Source: Bifidobacterium actinocoloniiforme DSM 22766 | Lineage (GTDB): Bacteria; Actinomycetota; Actinomycetes; Actinomycetales; Bifidobacteriaceae | Length of the DNA: 64,000 nucleotides | Assembly: GCF_001263395.1 (NCBI RefSeq) | Contig: NZ_CP011786.1 | Coordinates: 868,001-932,000, forward strand | Direction: 5' to 3' | Part shown: positions 46,529 through 56,025 of the stretch, piece by piece | How positions within the stretch are numbered: the first letter of the stretch is position 1 | How the letters are laid out: the number at the start of each line of letters is the position of its first letter | Notes under the pieces: generated by a model | Told to the model about the DNA's origin: nothing | What the model saw: only the letters and a program-made list of their open reading frames with translations | Databases searched by the model: none | Made by a program: the position numbers and the translations under genes

Positions 46529-47812
46529 TTAAGCGCAAACCAGGGAGTGGAGGGCCAGTGCGGAGCCGTCGGTCAGGGAGGCTACCTGGTCGATGGCCAC
46601 GCGCAGGCGCTCGTCGTCGTTAGTGGCTTGGACCCAGTCCTCCAGGAAGGAGTTCTCCAGGGCATCCGAAGGGCGGGGTGAGTCGGCCATCATCACATCC
46701 ACCAGGTCGGTGACGATCCGCCGCTGCTCCTCGTCAATGGGCAAGCGCTCACGAGGGGCCATGACGAAGTAGACCGAGATGCCCTTGAGGGCCACGATCT
46801 CGTATGAGGTGGACTCGGGAATGACGACCGTGGCCGAGTACCGGGTCAACGGACCCGGTCCATAGCGCTCGCGGGTGGCGCGCTCCACCGAACTGGCGAA
46901 ACGCCCGATCAGCCAGGAGGTCAGGTTCTTGAGCTGTGCCAGGGCCCGCCTGGAGCCGTTGAAATGGATGGGAAGCTTGGTTTTGAGCCGTTCCAGAGCC
47001 ACCAGCAGCAGGTCAGGGTCCCACTGAGTGCCGTACCAGGAGCGGGCCGATTCGACCACTCCGTCCATAACGCGCGGGTCAGCCAGGGCCAGCGGATTGA
47101 AGGAGCCGCCGACGATCGCGTCTTCCACGTCGTGTACCGAGTAGGCGATATCGTCCGACAAATCCATCACCTGGCACTCCATCGGCGTGACGCCCAGGGG
47201 CGCGCCCTGCTTGAGCCAGCGGAAGACATCCTCGTCGTCCGGATAAACGCAGTATTTGAGGCTCCGCTCCCCTTTGGGGTGTTGGGAGGCCTCGGCTAGG
47301 GTCCAGGGGTACTTGACCGCCGCGTCCAGGGCGGCCCTAGTGAGGTTGACGCCGGCCGGCCGACCATCTGGATGGAAGATCTTGGACTCCAGACGGGTCA
47401 GCAGGCGCATGGTCTGCGCATTGCCCTCGAACCCCCCGATCGATTTGGCAATCTGGGCCAGGGCGCGCTCCCCGTTGTGGCCGAAAGGTGGATGACCCAA
47501 ATCATGAGCTAAGCAAGCGCAGTCCACCACGTCAGGATCGCAGCCCAGCATCTCGCCGATTTGCCGGCCTATCTGGGCCACTTCCAGCGTGTGGGTCAGC
47601 CGCGTGCGGGCGAAATCGTCGGAACCGGCCACCAAAATCTGCGTCTTGGCGCCCAGCCTGCGCAGGGCCGAGGAATGAACCAGACGGGCCCTGTCGCGCT
47701 CGAAGGCTGTGCGGGTCTGTGATTTAGGCGGCTCAGGGGCCCAGCGCTCCTCGTCTTGGGCGCTATAGCCTTCAGCGACCAGCACCTGCTCGCCGTCCTC
47801 GGTGGTAATCAT
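46529..47812 (-). CDS. dgt: dGTP triphosphohydrolase-type HD protein
   Basis: Dgt-type enzymes hydrolyse dGTP (or other dNTPs) to the nucleoside and triphosphate. The HD metal-binding motif is complete: 'RTRLTHTLEVAQIG' and 'ACLAHDLGHPPFGHNGE', with 'DLSDDIAYSVHDVEDA' as the third element. Start at ATG 47812 has AGGAGG 7 nt upstream (427 residues); a GTG two codons earlier is possible. It is upstream of dnaG, a common actinobacterial arrangement. Confidence 0.93.
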   Translation of the reverse strand: MITTEDGEQVLVAEGYSAQDEERWAPEPPKSQTRTAFERDRARLVHSSALRRLGAKTQILVAGSDDFARTRLTHTLEVAQIGRQIGEMLGCDPDVVDCACLAHDLGHPPFGHNGERALAQIAKSIGGFEGNAQTMRLLTRLESKIFHPDGRPAGVNLTRAALDAAVKYPWTLAEASQHPKGERSLKYCVYPDDEDVFRWLKQGAPLGVTPMECQVMDLSDDIAYSVHDVEDAIVGGSFNPLALADPRVMDGVVESARSWYGTQWDPDLLLVALERLKTKLPIHFNGSRRALAQLKNLTSWLIGRFASSVERATRERYGPGPLTRYSATVVIPESTSYEIVALKGISVYFVMAPRERLPIDEEQRRIVTDLVDVMMADSPRPSDALENSFLEDWVQATNDDERLRVAIDQVASLTDGSALALHSLVCA

Positions 47813-47898
47813 CGACACGCCTCCTGCGACTCAGGCCCCTCCAGCGCCACAGCTCCGCCATGGCTTTTACTCCAGCTTAGCGGCGACGGGCCGGCGGG

Positions 47899-48357
47899 TC
47901 AGTCCAGCGAGTCAACAACGACCAGCTCAGTGGGCACGTTGCCCTGGGTGGCCTTGGAGTAGGGGCACAGCTGTTGCGTGCGGTCCACCAGGCGCTCAGC
48001 CAGGTCGCGGTCCACTCCTGGTAGGTTGACTTCGATCTTGGCCTTGATGCCGAAGGACTCGCCCTCATCGCCAAATGAAATCGAGACTCTGACCTTGCTG
48101 CGTGCCAGCTTGGTGGCCGCCACCCGCAGCTCCTTGCCAGCCAGGCCCATAGCGCCCTGGAAGCAGGCGCCCCAGCCGATTGCGAAGAGCTGCTCGGGGT
48201 TGGTGCCCTGGCCCTTGCCGCCCATGGCCACCGGGGTGTCCAGGTCGAGGGAAAGGTCGGGCTCGTGGCTTTCGGCGTGGCCGTTGCGGCCGCCGACCAC
48301 CTCGGCGACGGCGGTGTAGGAGATGGTGCTTAGTTCTTTACCTGTATATGTGCTCAT
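47899..48357 (-). CDS. OsmC/Ohr-family organic hydroperoxide resistance protein
   Basis: The 152-residue protein has the two redox cysteines of the Ohr/OsmC family: one in 'IGWGACFQGAMG' and one in 'QLCPYSKATQGNV'. It reduces organic peroxides using thiols. The start 'MSTYTGKELSTISYTAVAEV' (48357) is chosen by homology; AAGGA is only a few nucleotides from the ATG. It lies between alr and dgt with no regulator such as ohrR adjacent. Confidence 0.9.
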   Translation of the reverse strand: MSTYTGKELSTISYTAVAEVVGGRNGHAESHEPDLSLDLDTPVAMGGKGQGTNPEQLFAIGWGACFQGAMGLAGKELRVAATKLARSKVRVSISFGDEGESFGIKAKIEVNLPGVDRDLAERLVDRTQQLCPYSKATQGNVPTELVVVDSLD

Positions 48358-48450
48358 ATCCTTCAGTCCACCACCTTTCGACCTTGAATGCAAGGGGTCG
48401 GCGGCCGATTACGCCAGCAGGCGCTAAGCGCGCCTCCGGGCTCCAAGCGT

Positions 48451-49818
48451 TCACAGGAGGGCGCGCGGGTCCAGCAGGCGCAGGTCCTCGGCTGGCAGGG
48501 CTTGGGCCGCGTGCAGGTAGAGGCGGGGAATGCGATTGCGCAGGCAGGTGAAAATCTCGTAGCTGATCGTGTCCGCGCTGCGCGCCCAGTCGTCGGCGGT
48601 GGGCTCGACCTGGGCCTCACCGCGGCCCGGACCGAACAAGACGACCGTGTCGCCCTCGGCCACGCCCAAGTCTCGGGCCCGGGATCGCAGGTCGAGCACG
48701 CACTGGTCCATGCAGACGCGGCCACTGACGCGCGCCAATCTGGGCCCCTGCTTGGTCATCAGGCGCACCGGACCGCCCAGGTGCTCACGGCCCATAGCAC
48801 CGGAGCGGTCGAAGCCGGAGGCGGAGCGGTGGATGCCGTCCGCGTAACCCAGGGGCAGGATGGCGGTGGAAGTGGCGCCCTGCGTCAGGTAGGTGCGCCC
48901 GTAGGAAATGCCGTGGCCGGCTGGCAGGTCCTTGACCGTGCCCAGCTGGGCCTGGAGGGTCATAGCCGGCTGGAGCTGGTAGTCACCGGGGACGCCCATC
49001 GAGGGGTCGGGCTCATAGCCGTAGAAGCCGATGCCGGGCCGGGTCAGCTCGTAGTGGATCTCAGGCCGGGACAGGGTGGCGGCCGTGTTCGCCAGATGGC
49101 GCACCCGGGGCTCCAGACCGGCGGCCCGCATCCGATCGTCGAAGTCCTCGAAAGCCTTGACCTGAGCATCGGTGGAAGCGACGAAGCCTGGTACATTCGG
49201 CATGTCGGCCACGGCCAGGTGGCTCCACAGGCCCACAACCTCCAGCTCGCCCCTGCCAGCATGCGTCTTCAGGGCGGTCAGAGCCTCGTCGAACCGGTCG
49301 GGGGCGAAGCCGTTGCGACCGAAACCGGTATCGACCTCCACGTGGACGCGGGCGGGACGACCCAGCTCTTCGGCCGCTTTAGCCACCTGCGCGATACCGG
49401 TCAAGGAGCCCACCGAGATGTCGATGTCGTGCGCAATCAACTCGCCCAGGGGGGCTGTGGTCCCGTTGTACATGAGCACCAGAATCCGGCAGCGCTCGGG
49501 CCCGATGCCCGCGCGACGCACCAGCAGCGCCTCCCGGGGCTGGGCTGATCCCAGCCAGGTGGCTCCTCCCGCCAAGGCCGCCAAGGCCGAGGGAATGAGC
49601 CCGTGCCCATAAGCGTCGGCCTTGATCACGCCCATGACTTGAGCGCCCGAACCTGAAGCGGAGACCCAGCTGACCAGCTTGGCCATGTTCGCCTTGAGGG
49701 CGGAGAGGTCCACGATGGCCTGCCCTGGGTAGGCTTTCAGAGCCCGCTGATAGTTCTCCCTGCCTTCTTCGGATGAAAAATCCCACTGGGGCGCCGCGTT
49801 CAAACTCATGGTTTTCAT
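48451..49818 (-). CDS. alr: Alanine racemase
   Basis: Alr makes D-alanine for peptidoglycan. The 455-residue protein has PLP-lysine Lys66 in 'VMGVIKADAYGHG', catalytic Tyr in 'GHGISYGRTYLTQG', and 'GRVCMDQCVLDL'. It is longer than the usual ~370 because of a ~30-residue N-terminal extension and a C-terminal tail. No clear Shine-Dalgarno or -10 hexamer was found close to the ATG, so the start is less certain than the identity. Confidence 0.94.
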   Translation of the reverse strand: MKTMSLNAAPQWDFSSEEGRENYQRALKAYPGQAIVDLSALKANMAKLVSWVSASGSGAQVMGVIKADAYGHGLIPSALAALAGGATWLGSAQPREALLVRRAGIGPERCRILVLMYNGTTAPLGELIAHDIDISVGSLTGIAQVAKAAEELGRPARVHVEVDTGFGRNGFAPDRFDEALTALKTHAGRGELEVVGLWSHLAVADMPNVPGFVASTDAQVKAFEDFDDRMRAAGLEPRVRHLANTAATLSRPEIHYELTRPGIGFYGYEPDPSMGVPGDYQLQPAMTLQAQLGTVKDLPAGHGISYGRTYLTQGATSTAILPLGYADGIHRSASGFDRSGAMGREHLGGPVRLMTKQGPRLARVSGRVCMDQCVLDLRSRARDLGVAEGDTVVLFGPGRGEAQVEPTADDWARSADTISYEIFTCLRNRIPRLYLHAAQALPAEDLRLLDPRALL

Positions 49819-49889
49819 TGTGCGACAAGCGAGTCGCTGACATGCCGCCGGCCCCTAGACCGTGACGATACCGGCACGTTTGGCCCCGA

Positions 49890-50507
49890 TCAGACCTGCG
49901 CGCCTGGCCTATCGTGGCGCTGGTAGGCTATGCGCGTGTGCTCCGTGCTCGGGTCGCGGCTGTCATGCATGGTGATCAGGCCGCAGCGGGTGAAACCGTT
50001 GGATTCCAGGATGTGCTGCATGGCGTGGTTCTGGAGCCCGGTGTCCACACGCACGTTGCTGTGGTGACGCATGCACCAGGAGAGAATGTCGGCCGCGACG
50101 CCCTTGGCCTCTCCTGAGGAGGCCACCCGGTGGACGGTCATGTAAGGGTCGTCATCGAGCCAACTGCCCTCAATCTGCCCGTAGGCAGGGTCCACACCGT
50201 CGAACAGGGCGAAGACGCCGATCACGCGCTCATGCTCGCCCCGGCGTTCCTCCAACTCGGGGCGCTCGACCGACGCTCCCGGCGCCGCCTGAGCGCCGTC
50301 CGCCATGTCGTCGACCAGAAGCATGGCGTGCCTGCCCGAGATGTCGCCGCTGATCGTGTCCGGATAGGGATACTTGGCCCCCCACTGATTAGGGTTGCCA
50401 GCCTCAACCATAGCCTGACGGGCCCGGGCGAAGACGGATTCGATCGACGCGGTATCATCCATGCCGGCGTGACGCAGCCAACGCTGCGCGGGGTTGAAAA
50501 CCTGCAA
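49890..50507 (-). CDS. GNAT-family N-acetyltransferase
   Basis: This protein has the GNAT core: an N-terminal strand/helix ('DDTASIESVFARARQAMVEAGNPNQWG'), a beta-strand 'VIGVFALF', the acetyl-CoA loop region 'VASSGEAKGVAADILSWC' and 'NVRVDTGLQNHAMQHILESNGFTRCG'. The substrate is unknown. The GNAT fold begins close to the TTG at 50507, which has AGAGGTG a few nucleotides upstream; a longer in-frame ATG at 50579 lies only 3 nt from a TAGACT -10-like element and is less likely. A stretch near residue 90 is an Ala/Pro/Glu-rich insertion. Confidence 0.78.
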   Translation of the reverse strand: MQVFNPAQRWLRHAGMDDTASIESVFARARQAMVEAGNPNQWGAKYPYPDTISGDISGRHAMLLVDDMADGAQAAPGASVERPELEERRGEHERVIGVFALFDGVDPAYGQIEGSWLDDDPYMTVHRVASSGEAKGVAADILSWCMRHHSNVRVDTGLQNHAMQHILESNGFTRCGLITMHDSRDPSTEHTRIAYQRHDRPGAQV

Positions 50508-50680
50508 GGGGCACCTCTTTCTTAATCGTAGAGTCCTGCCGGCGCCGCCCGTCCCTTGTGGTCGGCCCGCGCCGAACATAAAAGTCTAGTGACCGTCATG
50601 GCCTGCCGGTGCCCGTCCGCAGTAAGCGAACCGGGGAATAAATCCCGGTGATCGCACCTAGGATGCCCCCAGAGTATGCG

Positions 50681-50716
50681 AAAGGCGGGCGCCCTGGCTC
50701 GCAGGGGCGCCCGCCT
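50681..50716 (-). terminator. Intrinsic terminator after luxS
   Basis: AGGCGGGCGCCC and GGGCGCCCGCCT form a perfect 12-bp stem (50683-50694 with 50705-50716) and, on the minus strand, are followed by TTTCGC. It starts 13 nt after the luxS stop. Confidence 0.8.
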
Positions 50717-50728
50717 AGCGCAAGAGCC

Positions 50729-51211
50729 TCAGACCACCTTGCGCTCAAAGGGGTCGGAGGAGATGCCGGCATCCACGATGTCGCGGCACCATTGCTTGGC
50801 CGAGAAGAGCGAGTGGTCTCGGTAGTTGCCGCAAGAGGTGATCTCGGTACCCGGCACGTCCTCCCAAGTGGCCTCCGATGCTATGAATTCCAGGGACTCC
50901 TTCAGGGCCTTGGCCACGTCCTCGGTGGAGTGGCGGCCCCAGGCCAGCAGATGGAAACCGGTGCGGCAGCCGAAAGGCGAGCAGTCGATGTAACCGGGGA
51001 TGCGCTCGCGCAGCAAAACAGCGATCGTGTGCTCGATTGTGTGAAGTCCAGCGGTGGGAATCGCGTGCTCATTAGGCTGAACCAGACGCAGGTCGTAGTT
51101 GGAGATGACATCGCCCTTGGGCCCCTCCTCCTCGTCGATTAGGCGCACGTAAGGCGCCTTTACCTTGGTATGATCCAGCTGGAAGCTCTCAACTACCGGT
51201 TTCTCTGCCAT
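50729..51211 (-). CDS. luxS: S-ribosylhomocysteine lyase (AI-2 synthase)
   Basis: LuxS cleaves S-ribosylhomocysteine to homocysteine and the AI-2 precursor, in the activated methyl cycle. The 160-residue protein has the metal site HTIEH (His57, His61) and the third ligand Cys in '[11 protein letters not shown]'. Start 51211 ([10 protein letters not shown]) has AAGGA 7 nt upstream; an upstream ATG gives a non-conserved extension. It has its own TAGTAT -10 candidate (51286-51291) and terminator, so it is monocistronic. metK, another enzyme of the cycle, is elsewhere in the window. Confidence 0.97.
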   Translation of the reverse strand: MAEKPVVESFQLDHTKVKAPYVRLIDEEEGPKGDVISNYDLRLVQPNEHAIPTAGLHTIEHTIAVLLRERIPGYIDCSPFGCRTGFHLLAWGRHSTEDVAKALKESLEFIASEATWEDVPGTEITSCGNYRDHSLFSAKQWCRDIVDAGISSDPFERKVV

Positions 51212-51285
51212 GATGCAGTCCTTTCCGTGCATGTTCTCATCTTCGTTCCCGCCGGCGCCACCTGCTCGCCGGGTTCCCTAACTCC

Positions 51286-51291
51286 ATACTA
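51286..51291 (-). promoter_or_regulatory. -10 box TAGTAT upstream of luxS
   Basis: TAGTAT on the minus strand would start transcription near 51279, giving a leader of about 68 nt. No -35 match was found. Confidence 0.3.
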
Positions 51292-51356
51292 AGCACGCGC
51301 CCCGCCAGCCCTGGACCCACGCCCGGTCCTGCGCCGCCCGCGAGCCCGCGAAACCG

Positions 51357-53276
51357 TCAGGAGAACTCGCGGAGGGCTTGCAGGAATTGCTGTCCGTAGA
51401 GCTCCAGCTTGTGCTCGCCTACGCCGGTGACCTCCAGGAAGGCCTCCTCGCTAACCGGGCGACGCCTGCACATGTCGCGCAGGGTCTTGTCGGAGAAGAC
51501 GATGTAGGGCGGCTTGCCGATTTCGCGGGCTATCCGCGTGCGCACCTGGCGCAGGGCCTGGAAGAGACGCCCCTCCTCCTCGCTAGGCTCCGGTTCCCCT
51601 TCGGCCAGCGCGGTCGTGCGGCCGTACACTGCGCCGGACGCTCTGGCCGCGCCCTTGGGCTCGGCCCGGCGCACCTGCTTGATCTCGTAGTGGAAGTCCG
51701 GGCTCACGGTCTCGCCGGCCTTGGGGCCGAACTGGACCAGGGGCAGGCGGCCTTCGGTGATGGTCAGGTAACCGTCCGAGGCCATCTGGTTGAGCACGTC
51801 TCGGATGCGGGCCGCGCCCACGTTTTCCAAGGCGCCGTAGGAGGGGCAGCGGTCCAGCCCCCGGCTGAGCAGGTCCTGGGACTTGGAACCTGCCAGGACC
51901 TGCACGATTTTGCCTGAGCCGAAGCGCTGGCCCACGTCGTGCACGCAACGGGAGATGGCACGAGCCAGGTCGGACACGTCCACGGTGGAGAAGGTGGACA
52001 GGCAGTTGGAGCAGTTGCCGCAGCCGCTTTTGGCCTGCTCGTCCGCCTGGCTGTTGACCTGCGCCGCGGCTCCATTTTCCATCTCCTCACCGAAGTAGCG
52101 GAGCATGTAGGCGTGCAGGCAATCGGTGGTGCGGCAGTAGCCAATCATGGTGTTGAGCAGACGTCGGCGGCTGGCTCGCACTACCTCGGCCTCCTCGCCG
52201 GTGAGCTGGTCGTTGCCTGAATCCATGTCGAGCAGGCGACGGCGGGTCACGATGTCCGCCTCGTTCCACAAGAGGGTGCAGCGGGCCGGCTCCCCGTCTC
52301 GCCCGGCGCGGCCGGCCTCCTGGTAGTAGGCCTCGATCGACTCGGGCATGTTGTGGTGAATCACATAGCGCACATTGGACTTGTCGATGCCCATGCCGAA
52401 GGCGTTGGTGGCCACCACGACTTGCACTTCGTCGTTGACGAACGCGGCCTGTGCGTCGTCTCGGGCGGCCGGCGCCATGCCGCCGTGGTAGCTGGCGGCA
52501 GGAATTCCGGCTTGATTCAGCTCTGCGGCCAGGGCCTCGGTCTCCTTGCGGGTGGCGCAGTAGACGATGCCTGACTCTTGGCCGTGCTCCTTGGCGTAGG
52601 AGGTCACCCAACGGTCCTTGGCCTTGGTCTCCAGCTTGACCACGTCGAAGAAGAGGTTGGGGCGGTCGAAGCCGGTCACCGCCTGGTAGGGGTCGCGCAA
52701 GTCCAGCATGGAGACGATGTCGCGCCGCACCCGTTCGGTGGCGGTCGCGGTGAAAGCCGCCACGCGGGGCCGGACGGGCAGGCTGGCTATAAAGTCGCCG
52801 ATGCCCAAGTACGCAGGCCGAAAATCCTGCCCCCACTGGGAGACGCAATGGGCTTCGTCGACCGCCAGCAGGTCGATTCTGGCCTGGGCCGCGAAGGCGA
52901 CGAACCGTGGTGCGTTGAGCCGCTCGGGCGCCACGTACAGGAGCTTGCAGCGGCCCTGGGCGGCCTGGGCGAGCGCCTGCGCCTGCTCGTCCGGGGTCTG
53001 TGTGGAGTTGACGAAATGGGCGTGGATGCCAGCGTCCTCCAACCCGTCCACCTGGTCACGCATCAGCGAGACCAGCGGCGAGACGACGATCGTGATGCCA
53101 TCCAACAGGGTGGCGGGAATCTGATAGCAGATGGACTTTCCGGCGCCGGTGGGCATGACGCCCAGGCAGTCACGGCCTTCCAGAATCGCCTTGACCATGC
53201 CCGCTTGGCCCGGTCGGAAGGACTCGTAGCCAAAATACTGCTTGAGCGCAGCGAGAGCCTGATCCATGTCTGTCAT
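51357..53276 (-). CDS. recQ: ATP-dependent DNA helicase RecQ
   Basis: RecQ unwinds DNA during recombination and fork repair. The 639-residue protein has Walker A 'MPTGAGKS', Walker B 'VDEAHCVSQWGQDFRP', helicase motifs through 'GRAGRDG', the zinc-binding cysteines ('CRTTDC', 'CGNCSNC'), winged-helix and a C-terminal HRDC domain ('LFQALRQVRTRIARE...TGVGEHKLE'). The ATG at 53276 lacks a Shine-Dalgarno but has TAGACT (complement of 53285-53290) 8 nt upstream. Confidence 0.95.
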   Translation of the reverse strand: MTDMDQALAALKQYFGYESFRPGQAGMVKAILEGRDCLGVMPTGAGKSICYQIPATLLDGITIVVSPLVSLMRDQVDGLEDAGIHAHFVNSTQTPDEQAQALAQAAQGRCKLLYVAPERLNAPRFVAFAAQARIDLLAVDEAHCVSQWGQDFRPAYLGIGDFIASLPVRPRVAAFTATATERVRRDIVSMLDLRDPYQAVTGFDRPNLFFDVVKLETKAKDRWVTSYAKEHGQESGIVYCATRKETEALAAELNQAGIPAASYHGGMAPAARDDAQAAFVNDEVQVVVATNAFGMGIDKSNVRYVIHHNMPESIEAYYQEAGRAGRDGEPARCTLLWNEADIVTRRRLLDMDSGNDQLTGEEAEVVRASRRRLLNTMIGYCRTTDCLHAYMLRYFGEEMENGAAAQVNSQADEQAKSGCGNCSNCLSTFSTVDVSDLARAISRCVHDVGQRFGSGKIVQVLAGSKSQDLLSRGLDRCPSYGALENVGAARIRDVLNQMASDGYLTITEGRLPLVQFGPKAGETVSPDFHYEIKQVRRAEPKGAARASGAVYGRTTALAEGEPEPSEEEGRLFQALRQVRTRIAREIGKPPYIVFSDKTLRDMCRRRPVSEEAFLEVTGVGEHKLELYGQQFLQALREFS

Positions 53277-53284
53277 ACTTCACG

Positions 53285-53290
53285 AGTCTA
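53285..53290 (-). promoter_or_regulatory. -10-like TAGACT for a leaderless recQ transcript
   Basis: On the minus strand TAGACT is 8 nt before the recQ ATG, the same spacing as for ung, with no ribosome binding site between. Confidence 0.4.
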
Positions 53291-53302
53291 TGACCCTAAC
53301 CA

Positions 53303-53355
53303 CCCAGGCGCGCCCCCAGTCCGCGATGTGCGCAACCATGGGTCCCAGGCGCGCC
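53303..53355. repeat. Two direct copies of CCCAGGCGCGCC upstream of recQ
   Basis: CCCAGGCGCGCC occurs at 53303-53314 and 53344-53355, 41 bp apart (near four helical turns), in the short gap between recQ and the ABC ATPase gene. Its role is unknown. Confidence 0.5.
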
Positions 53356-53399
53356 TGTGGACAAGTCGCATTCACAAGGGGCCGAAGGGCGCGCGATTC

Positions 53400-54224
53400 T
53401 CAAGAGGCCGAACCTGAGGAGCCGGGTGCGGAGGCGGCGGCGATCAGCTCCCTCGTGTAGGCGCATCCGGGCTGGGACAGCACCCGGTCGGCGGGCCCCT
53501 CCTCTTCGACCTGGCCCTGGTGGAGGACCACGATGCGGTCGGCCATATGCTGGACCACGCCCAAGTCGTGCGAGACCATCAGGATGGCCGTCCGTGGCCG
53601 GCGGGCGCGGACCGTCTTGAAGGCCTCCAGAACGCCCAGACGTGCGGAGACGTCCAGGGAGGACATGGGTTCGTCGGCCACGATCAGCTGGGGGTCGGCC
53701 ACCAGGGCGCGGGCTATGGCTATGCGCTGGGCTTGTCCGCCCGAGCAGTCCGCTGGATAGCGCCCGGCGAATTCACCCGGATCCAGGCCGGCGTCCGCCA
53801 AAGCCTGCATGGCCCTGCTGCGGATCGCCGCCCGGCCCAAGCCCAGCTCACGGGCGTGGATGCGCAGAGGTTCGCTGACCGAGCGCAGGGCGTTCCACCG
53901 TGGGTCGAGGGAGGCGAAGGGGTTCTGGAAGATCAGCCCCGACTCCCGCCGCAACGCCTGGTAGCCGCTGCTGCGTGGGCCGTCCACCGGTTGGCCCTGG
54001 TAGGACACGCTCCCGGCATCGCGGCTTTCAAGCCCTAGCAGGATGCGGGTCAGCGTGGATTTGCCCGAGCCTGAGCCTCCGACCAAGGCCAGGCACTCCC
54101 CTTGCCCCAGGCTGACCGATACCTCTTGCAAAGCTTGGCTGCCGCCCTGCCGACCGCCGAAGGTTTTACGGATGCCTTGGCCGGATATGACGATCCGCCG
54201 CTCATGGCCCGTGCCTTGACTCAT
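53400..54224 (-). CDS. Peptide-type ABC importer ATPase (second)
   Basis: The 274-residue ATPase has Walker A 'GGSGSGKSTL', signature 'CSGGQAQRIA' and Walker B 'LIVADEPMSSLD', and resembles DppF/OppF. It is the last gene of a five-gene minus-strand operon with the other ATPase, two permeases and a binding protein. Its ATG overlaps the preceding stop. It lacks the C-terminal oligopeptide-ATPase extension seen in some homologues. Confidence 0.88.
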   Translation of the reverse strand: MSQGTGHERRIVISGQGIRKTFGGRQGGSQALQEVSVSLGQGECLALVGGSGSGKSTLTRILLGLESRDAGSVSYQGQPVDGPRSSGYQALRRESGLIFQNPFASLDPRWNALRSVSEPLRIHARELGLGRAAIRSRAMQALADAGLDPGEFAGRYPADCSGGQAQRIAIARALVADPQLIVADEPMSSLDVSARLGVLEAFKTVRARRPRTAILMVSHDLGVVQHMADRIVVLHQGQVEEEGPADRVLSQPGCAYTRELIAAASAPGSSGSAS

Positions 54225-55090
54225 GGCCTGCCTCCTCGCCCGGCGCTGAACCGCACGGCCATGTCCGCGTCTGCGCCTGAGTTCCCGCCCGCGCCAAAGC
54301 CTCCATCCACTCCCCCGAGAACTGGGTCCAAGCTCAATTGCGCGGCGGCCCGGACCAGGCTGCGGGTGCGTTCGGCTTGCGGATGTGCCAGCAGTCTGCT
54401 GGTAGGACCGTGCTCGACGACCTGCCCCTGGTCGAGCACGTAGGAGGTCCGGCAGGCGCGCGCCAGCACGGAGAAATCGTGGGTGACAAAGAGCATGGAG
54501 GCCCCGCTGGAGTCCACCAGGCGAATCAGCAAGTCGATAATCGCGCGCTGGGTGATCGCATCCAAGGCGGTCGTAGGCTCGTCGGCCACAATCAGCCTAG
54601 GGGCGGTGACCAGGGCCGTGGCGATGGCCACCCGCTGGAGCTGACCGCCGGAGAGCTGGCTGGGGTACTTGCCCGCTATTTCAGGGCCCAAACCCACCCG
54701 TTCCAGCATGTCTTGGACCCTCTGCGCCCGCTCGGCACGGCTCAGCCGATAGTGCAAGCGCAGGGGCAGGGCCACCTGCTGGGCGACGGACAGGACAGGG
54801 TTGAGCGAGGCTGTGGGATTCTGGAAAACCGCGCCTATGTATGCGCCGCGAACCCCAGCCAGGCCCTCGTCGCTGGCGCCCAGAAGCTCCGCGCCACGTA
54901 AGCGAATCGAGCCTGAGACCTGGGCTCCCGGAGGCAGGATGCCCAGGAGGGCTTTCGTGATCATCGATTTGCCTGAACCGGACGGGCCGATCAGCCCCAC
55001 CCGCTCGCCATCGGCCACGCTCAGGCTGGCCTGGCGCACGATTGGACGGCCCCCGATCGAGATGGTCAGGTCTTCTATGCTCAGGCTCAT
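54221..55090 (-). CDS. Peptide-type ABC importer ATPase (first)
   Basis: Start at 55090 (MSLSIEDLTISIGG) overlaps the permease stop (ATGA), giving 289 residues. Walker A 'GPSGSGKSMI', signature 'LSGGQLQRVA' and Walker B 'LIVADEPTTALD' are intact. It resembles DppD/OppD. Two different ATPase subunits are normal for peptide/nickel importers, which work as heterodimers. Confidence 0.88.
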   Translation of the reverse strand: MSLSIEDLTISIGGRPIVRQASLSVADGERVGLIGPSGSGKSMITKALLGILPPGAQVSGSIRLRGAELLGASDEGLAGVRGAYIGAVFQNPTASLNPVLSVAQQVALPLRLHYRLSRAERAQRVQDMLERVGLGPEIAGKYPSQLSGGQLQRVAIATALVTAPRLIVADEPTTALDAITQRAIIDLLIRLVDSSGASMLFVTHDFSVLARACRTSYVLDQGQVVEHGPTSRLLAHPQAERTRSLVRAAAQLSLDPVLGGVDGGFGAGGNSGADADMAVRFSAGRGGRP

Positions 55091-56025
55091 GCCTCCCCCT
55101 TCCGCAGGACGGGGTTGGCAGCGGGGTCTATGGCCTCGCGCAGGACATCGCCGAAAACGTTCAGGGCGACGACTACCAGCGTGACCACCAGCCCCGGCCA
55201 CAGGACCGTCAACGGGTAGACGTTGATGAACTTGACCGAGGTGGTCAGCGAATGCCCCCAGGAGGGCACCCCCGAGGGCACGCCGACCCCCAGGTAGGTG
55301 AGGCCGGATTCAGCCAAGACGGACGTGCCGGCGGACAAGGAGAGCTGGACGGCCATCGGAGGAGCGACGTTGGGCAGGATGTGGCTGGTCAGAATCCGCC
55401 AGCCGGAAGCGCCGGACGCCAGGGCCGACTGAACGTAGTCCGAACCAGCGGCCAGCAGGGCTTGAGGGCGGGCGACCCGGGCCAGGTTGAGCCCGTAACC
55501 CACCCCGCAGGCGACGATGATGACCGCCACGGAAGCTCCCATTGGCACAGCCAGGAGCAGGGCGAGCAGGACGGTGGGGATTGAGATCAGAGCGTCGACC
55601 AGCACAATCGAGCCGGACGACAGGACCTTGGAACGGCTGACCGTAGCGGCCAGGAGCAGGGTGCCCAAGGCCCCGGCGAAGACGACGGCCAGGAGGCAGA
55701 TCAACAGGTTGGTCGCGGACCCGGCCAGGAGCCAGGACAGCACGTCCGCCCCAGTGCCGTCGGTGCCCAGCCAGTGGGCCCGGGAGGGGGACTGCCAGAC
55801 CTGATAGCCGTCAGTGCGCCACAGAGGCCAGGGGGTCCAAACCAGGCAGACCAGGGCCGTCAGGACCCATAAGCCCAGCGTGACCAGGGCGAAACGCCCC
55901 TCCCTCCGGTTCCACATGCTGGCGATCACCGTGCGCAACCAGCGCCAGGGGCGGGCTGACCGGACCGCGTGCCCCGAGCTCCCAGGACCGGGCTCCGCCG
56001 TCCAAGCCGCTTGTTCATCCATCAT
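55087..56025 (-). CDS. Peptide-type ABC importer permease (DppC-like)
   Basis: The 312-residue protein has a cytoplasmic N-terminal segment, six helices and the DppC-type inner-membrane loop 'ALASGASGWRILTSHILPN' (EAA-like motif). It overlaps the upstream permease stop by one nucleotide and is overlapped by the ATPase gene. It forms the channel with the DppB-like subunit. Confidence 0.88.
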   Translation of the reverse strand: MMDEQAAWTAEPGPGSSGHAVRSARPWRWLRTVIASMWNRREGRFALVTLGLWVLTALVCLVWTPWPLWRTDGYQVWQSPSRAHWLGTDGTGADVLSWLLAGSATNLLICLLAVVFAGALGTLLLAATVSRSKVLSSGSIVLVDALISIPTVLLALLLAVPMGASVAVIIVACGVGYGLNLARVARPQALLAAGSDYVQSALASGASGWRILTSHILPNVAPPMAVQLSLSAGTSVLAESGLTYLGVGVPSGVPSWGHSLTTSVKFINVYPLTVLWPGLVVTLVVVALNVFGDVLREAIDPAANPVLRKGEA

